Both the position numbers and the translations under genes were made by a program. 7,534 bases of DNA from Nitrosomonadales bacterium (lineage in GTDB: Bacteria > Pseudomonadota > Gammaproteobacteria > Burkholderiales > SG8-41). Where the stretch lies: positions 1 to 7,534 of the forward strand of contig VFLF01000676.1 in assembly GCA_009885185.1 (NCBI GenBank). Reading direction: 5' to 3'. Under the pieces are notes generated by a model. The model was not told the DNA's origin and ran no database searches. It saw nothing but the letters and a program-made list of their open reading frames with translations. Shown here piece by piece: positions 4,827 through 7,534 of this stretch; position 1 is the first letter of the stretch; each line of letters begins with the position of its first letter.

Positions 4827-5956
4827 GGAGATTTCGCGGAGGGTGGAGGTTGCATGTACCCGGTCACTTCCAGATCAAAGCCCGCCATGCTGGGCATGCG
4901 GCGCGGCCGCGACAGCAGGCGCATTTTTTTCACGCCAAGGTCACGCAGAATTTGCGCGCCGATGCCGTAGTTGCGCAACTCCATCTTTCTAGGTGGCGCG
5001 CCGTTGGCCTCCGCGGGGCGCGCTCGCTCGAGCAGCACCTCGGCGGTTTCCTGCCGGTGCAATAACACGATCACCCCGCACTGCGCCTTGGCAATGGTCG
5101 CCAGCGCATCGTTGAAATTCCACGAGTGCGTGGTGCTGCCCGCGTCGAGCAAATCAATCACCGACACCGGCTCATGCACGCGCACCAGCGCCTCTTTCGC
5201 CGAGCTGATGTCGCCCTTGACCAACGCCAGATGCGTTTCACGGCCAATGCGGTCGCTGTAGGCAACCAGCCGGAATGCGCCATGCACGGTTTCGATCATG
5301 CGTTCCGAGGCGCGCACGATCAACGATTCGGTGCGGCCGCGATGCTGGATCAGATCGGTGATGGTGCCGATTTTCAGGCCATGTTCCGCCGCGAACGGGA
5401 TCAGGTCGGGCAAGCGCGCCATCTCGCCGTCGTCCTTGAGTATCTCGCAGATCACCGAGGCCGGCGCGAGGCCCGCGAGCCGCGCCAGATCGCAGCCCGC
5501 CTCGGTATGGCCGGCGCGCACCAGCACGCCGCCTTCCTGCGCCATCAACGGAAAAATGTGCCCCGGCTGCACCAGATCGCGCGGGCTCGCGTCGGGACGT
5601 ATCGCCGCGCGCACGGTGGTGGCGCGATCGGCGGCGGAAATACCGGTGGTCACGCCTTCGGCGGCTTCAATCGACACGGTGAAGTTCGTGCCCAGCGGCG
5701 AACGGTTGTTCGACACCATCAGCGACAGATTCAACTGGCGGCAACGCTCGCCGGTTAGCGTCAGGCATATCAGCCCGCGTCCGAAACGCGCCATGAAATT
5801 GATCGCTTCCGCAGTGGCGTGTTCCGCCGCGATCAGCAGATCGCCTTCGTTTTCGCGGTCTTCTTCATCGACCAGAATCACCATGCGTCCGGCACGGATT
5901 TCAGCGATGATTTCCGCCGGCGGGCTGATGGCGACCGCTGCCGAAGGCGAATTCAT
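4823..5956 (-). CDS. ribB: 3,4-dihydroxy-2-butanone 4-phosphate synthase fused to a degenerate GTP cyclohydrolase II-like domain (RibBX type)
   Basis: 377 residues in two domains. Residues 12-205 are a complete DHBP synthase, making the four-carbon unit from ribulose 5-phosphate: [11 protein letters not shown] at 30-40 (metal- and substrate-binding acids), [15 protein letters not shown] at 82-96, [14 protein letters not shown] at 101-114, QPGHIFPL at 130-137 and RAGHTEA at 147-153. Residues 206-377 align in layout with GTP cyclohydrolase II, including the end [20 protein letters not shown]. However, the zinc site (normally ECLTxDxFxSxxCDC after the RVH segment) reads [17 protein letters not shown] at 262-278 with no cysteine, and the GRGIGL arginine motif is gone. 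This matches the RibBX variant known from Proteobacteria, whose second domain is not an active cyclohydrolase. Databases often label such genes ribBA. GGAG lies 7 bases before the ATG. It overlaps ribE (ATGA) and ribH (ATGA). Confidence 0.95.
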   Translation of the reverse strand: MNSPSAAVAISPPAEIIAEIRAGRMVILVDEEDRENEGDLLIAAEHATAEAINFMARFGRGLICLTLTGERCRQLNLSLMVSNNRSPLGTNFTVSIEAAEGVTTGISAADRATTVRAAIRPDASPRDLVQPGHIFPLMAQEGGVLVRAGHTEAGCDLARLAGLAPASVICEILKDDGEMARLPDLIPFAAEHGLKIGTITDLIQHRGRTESLIVRASERMIETVHGAFRLVAYSDRIGRETHLALVKGDISSAKEALVRVHEPVSVIDLLDAGSTTHSWNFNDALATIAKAQCGVIVLLHRQETAEVLLERARPAEANGAPPRKMELRNYGIGAQILRDLGVKKMRLLSRPRRMPSMAGFDLEVTGYMQPPPSAKSP

Positions 5957-6549
5957 AAGCGAACTCCAAACGAATTCAGGCGCTCGACATAACGCGCCAC
6001 CGTGTCAGCCTCGAGATTGGCGCGCGTGCCTGCGACCAGCGCACCCAGATTGGTCGCCGCCAACGTGTGCGGAATAATGTTGACTGAAAATTGCGTGTTG
6101 TTCACTTCATTCACCGTAAGACTCACTCCATTAATCGCAATCGAACCCTTGACCGCGATGTAACGCGCCACCTCACGCGGCGCGTCAAACACAAACACCC
6201 TGTTGTCACCCGCGGGCTCGGCACGCACCACCACGCCCACGCCATCCACATGCCCGCTCACCAAATGCCCGCCCAAACGATCCGCCAGACGCAGTGCGCG
6301 TTCCAGGTTCACCCGCGCGCCCTGCTCAAAGCCCGACGTGCAGCGCAACGTCTCCTGCGATACATCGGCATCGAATCCCTCCGCCGAAATCGCAATTGCG
6401 GTGAGACACACGCCGTTGACGGCGATGCTCTCGCCCACTTGCCCGTCGGTCAAACCCAAATCCGGAGCGGCGACACGTAAACGCACGCCGCCAACTGTGG
6501 GATGCACTGCCGCGATGTTGCCGACCGCTGTAACAATACCGGTGAACAT
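5953..6549 (-). CDS. ribE: Riboflavin synthase, alpha subunit
   Basis: 198 residues with the two tandem lumazine-binding barrels of the family. It dismutates two 6,7-dimethyl-8-ribityllumazine molecules to riboflavin and the pyrimidinedione precursor, as a cytoplasmic trimer. Barrel 1: MFTGIV at 1-6, [12 protein letters not shown] at 39-50 (Ser41 and Cys48 conserved), DVSQETL at 62-68, NLERAL at 81-86. Barrel 2: [14 protein letters not shown] at 90-103, [13 protein letters not shown] repeating the first barrel's motif, IIPHT, then [13 protein letters not shown] near the end. The same enzyme is called RibC in E. coli. The ATG shares one base with the ribD stop (TAATG) and its own stop overlaps the ribB ATG, so translation is probably coupled along ribD-ribE-ribB. 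Confidence 0.97.
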   Translation of the reverse strand: MFTGIVTAVGNIAAVHPTVGGVRLRVAAPDLGLTDGQVGESIAVNGVCLTAIAISAEGFDADVSQETLRCTSGFEQGARVNLERALRLADRLGGHLVSGHVDGVGVVVRAEPAGDNRVFVFDAPREVARYIAVKGSIAINGVSLTVNEVNNTQFSVNIIPHTLAATNLGALVAGTRANLEADTVARYVERLNSFGVRL

Positions 6550-7534
6550 TATACCGGCCCCACTCTGGCAAGAATGCGTATATCCGGCCCGATCTGGCTC
6601 ACGTCGGTAAATCTCAGCGCGTGCTGTCCGGACAACGCTTTTAGTTCCGGCAGATTAAACATGCCGTGCGCCGCATCGCCAATCACGTTCGGCGCCATAT
6701 AAATCAGCAATTCATCCACCAATTCCTCTTTCAGCATCGAGCCGTTCAACCTGAAGCCCGCCTCCACATGCAATTCGTTAACACCGCGGCGACCCAATTC
6801 CAGCAGCAAATCCGGCAACTCCACCTTACCCGCCGCATTGGGCAGCACGACGACTTCCGCGCCGCGCGCCTGTAACGCCTCTGCCCGTTCGGCACGATAC
6901 TCCGCGGCAGCGATCATCGTACCCTCGCCCACCACTTTGGATGATGGCAGTGTCTCCAGCCGGCTGTCCACCACCACGCGCAGCGGTTGCCGGGTGGTTT
7001 GCACGTCGCGCACCGTAAGCTGCGGATTGTCGTCTTTCACAGTACCAATGCCGGTCAATATCGCACAGGCTTGTGCGCGCCACGCATGGCCATCGCGCCG
7101 CGCCTCTGGCCCGGTGATCCACCGGCTTTGGCCGTTGGTCAACGCGGTTTTGCCGTCAAGGCTCGCCGCGATCTTCAAACGCACCCACGGCCGGCCGCGC
7201 GTCATGCGCGACACAAAACCAATGTTCAATTCGCCCGCCTCTTTCGCCATCAATCCGTCATCCACCGCCACGTTCGCGGCGCGTAGCATGGCAAAGCCCT
7301 TGCCCGCCACCAGCGGATTCGGATCCTGCATCGCCGCCACCACGCGGGCAACACCGGCCTCGATCAGCGCATCGGCGCAGGGTGCGGTGCGGCCGAAGTG
7401 GCTGCAGGGCTCGAGCGTGACGTAGGCCGTGGCGCCGGTCGCCGTATCGCCGGCGCCGACTATTGCATTCAGTGCGACGACTTCGGCGTGCGGCAACCCG
7501 GCCTTTTCGTGCCAGCCTTCGCCGATGACGCGAC
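6549..7534 (-). CDS. ribD: Bifunctional riboflavin biosynthesis deaminase/reductase RibD (N-terminus beyond right edge)
   Basis: 327 residues are visible; about 40 N-terminal residues lie outside the window. The frame is open through the right edge and reads RVIGEGWHEKAGLPHAEV, the normal RibD interior, so the TTG at 7496 is not a start. The first half is the zinc-dependent pyrimidine deaminase: HAE (7490-7482) gives the His ligand and catalytic Glu, and TLEPCSHFGRTAPC (cysteines at 7406-7404 and 7379-7377) gives the Cys ligands. DPNPLVAGKG follows. The second half is the NADPH-dependent reductase: RPWVRLKIAASLDGKTAL, GQSRWITGPEARR, LTGIGTVKDDNPQLTVR, then LHVEAGFRLNGS and LLIYMAPNVIG near the end. 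Together they convert the GTP cyclohydrolase II product to 5-amino-6-ribitylamino-uracil phosphate. It is the first riboflavin gene in transcription order; nrdR often precedes it in relatives but is not in view. Confidence 0.97.
   Translation of the reverse strand, partial: RVIGEGWHEKAGLPHAEVVALNAIVGAGDTATGATAYVTLEPCSHFGRTAPCADALIEAGVARVVAAMQDPNPLVAGKGFAMLRAANVAVDDGLMAKEAGELNIGFVSRMTRGRPWVRLKIAASLDGKTALTNGQSRWITGPEARRDGHAWRAQACAILTGIGTVKDDNPQLTVRDVQTTRQPLRVVVDSRLETLPSSKVVGEGTMIAAAEYRAERAEALQARGAEVVVLPNAAGKVELPDLLLELGRRGVNELHVEAGFRLNGSMLKEELVDELLIYMAPNVIGDAAHGMFNLPELKALSGQHALRFTDVSQIGPDIRILARVGPV

Noticed and set aside
5298..6077. A 259-codon plus-strand open frame opposite ribB and ribE, and similar long frames at 10-633, 4419-4970, 5126-5758 and 6838-7425.
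   Set aside because: All are antisense to clearly identified enzymes, have unstructured Arg/Ser/Ala-rich translations and lack ribosome binding sites.
5957..6560. An FMN riboswitch in front of ribE or ribB.
   Set aside because: The genes overlap by 1-4 bases and the sequence upstream of each is coding, leaving no room for the aptamer. Any riboswitch would have to precede ribD, outside the window.

Overview
The window is chromosomal DNA from a GC-rich proteobacterium (about 60% G+C by eye), most likely a beta- or gammaproteobacterium. The evidence is a nearly complete ribD-ribE-ribB-ribH-nusB-thiL-pgpA-pncC cluster on the minus strand, in the order typical of those classes, and a RibB fused to a degenerate GTP cyclohydrolase II-like domain (the proteobacterial RibBX form). 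I see no mobile element, CRISPR array, tRNA, rRNA or phage gene.

Left part (1-1560). A secreted M48-family zinc metalloprotease runs off the left edge on the minus strand. It is divergent from a 189-residue putative lipoprotein on the plus strand (764-1333). The 316-base gap between them holds an AT-rich island. After the lipoprotein comes a GC-rich hairpin and then a small plus-strand ORF starting at 1401. Its first 52 or so codons look like a real coiled-coil-type protein. The frame then stays open antisense through most of pncC, where it looks like shadow coding.

Right part (1559-7534, minus strand; transcription runs right to left). ribD (its N-terminus is beyond the right edge), ribE and ribB/ribH follow with 1-4 base stop/start overlaps. 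A 46-base AT-rich spacer leads to nusB, followed by a 91-residue two-helix membrane protein of unknown function, thiL, pgpA (a short overlap with thiL) and pncC (ATGA overlap). RibD, RibB, RibH and RibE cover riboflavin synthesis from the GTP cyclohydrolase II product and from ribulose 5-phosphate. The GTP cyclohydrolase II step itself seems to be missing here, because the C-terminal half of RibB lacks the zinc cysteines. NusB (antitermination), ThiL (thiamine diphosphate), PgpA (phosphatidylglycerol) and PncC (NMN recycling) are conserved housekeeping companions.

The most unusual signal is a 28-base AT-rich element present twice (576-603 plus; 4339-4366 minus; 26 of 28 bases identical, 18 in a row exact). 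Each copy points toward a downstream gene (the lipoprotein and nusB). Each overlays a -35/17 bp/-10-like arrangement with the same geometry. It could be a shared promoter or operator, or a small dispersed repeat. Otherwise the window is ordinary core-genome sequence, and I found no convincing new system.
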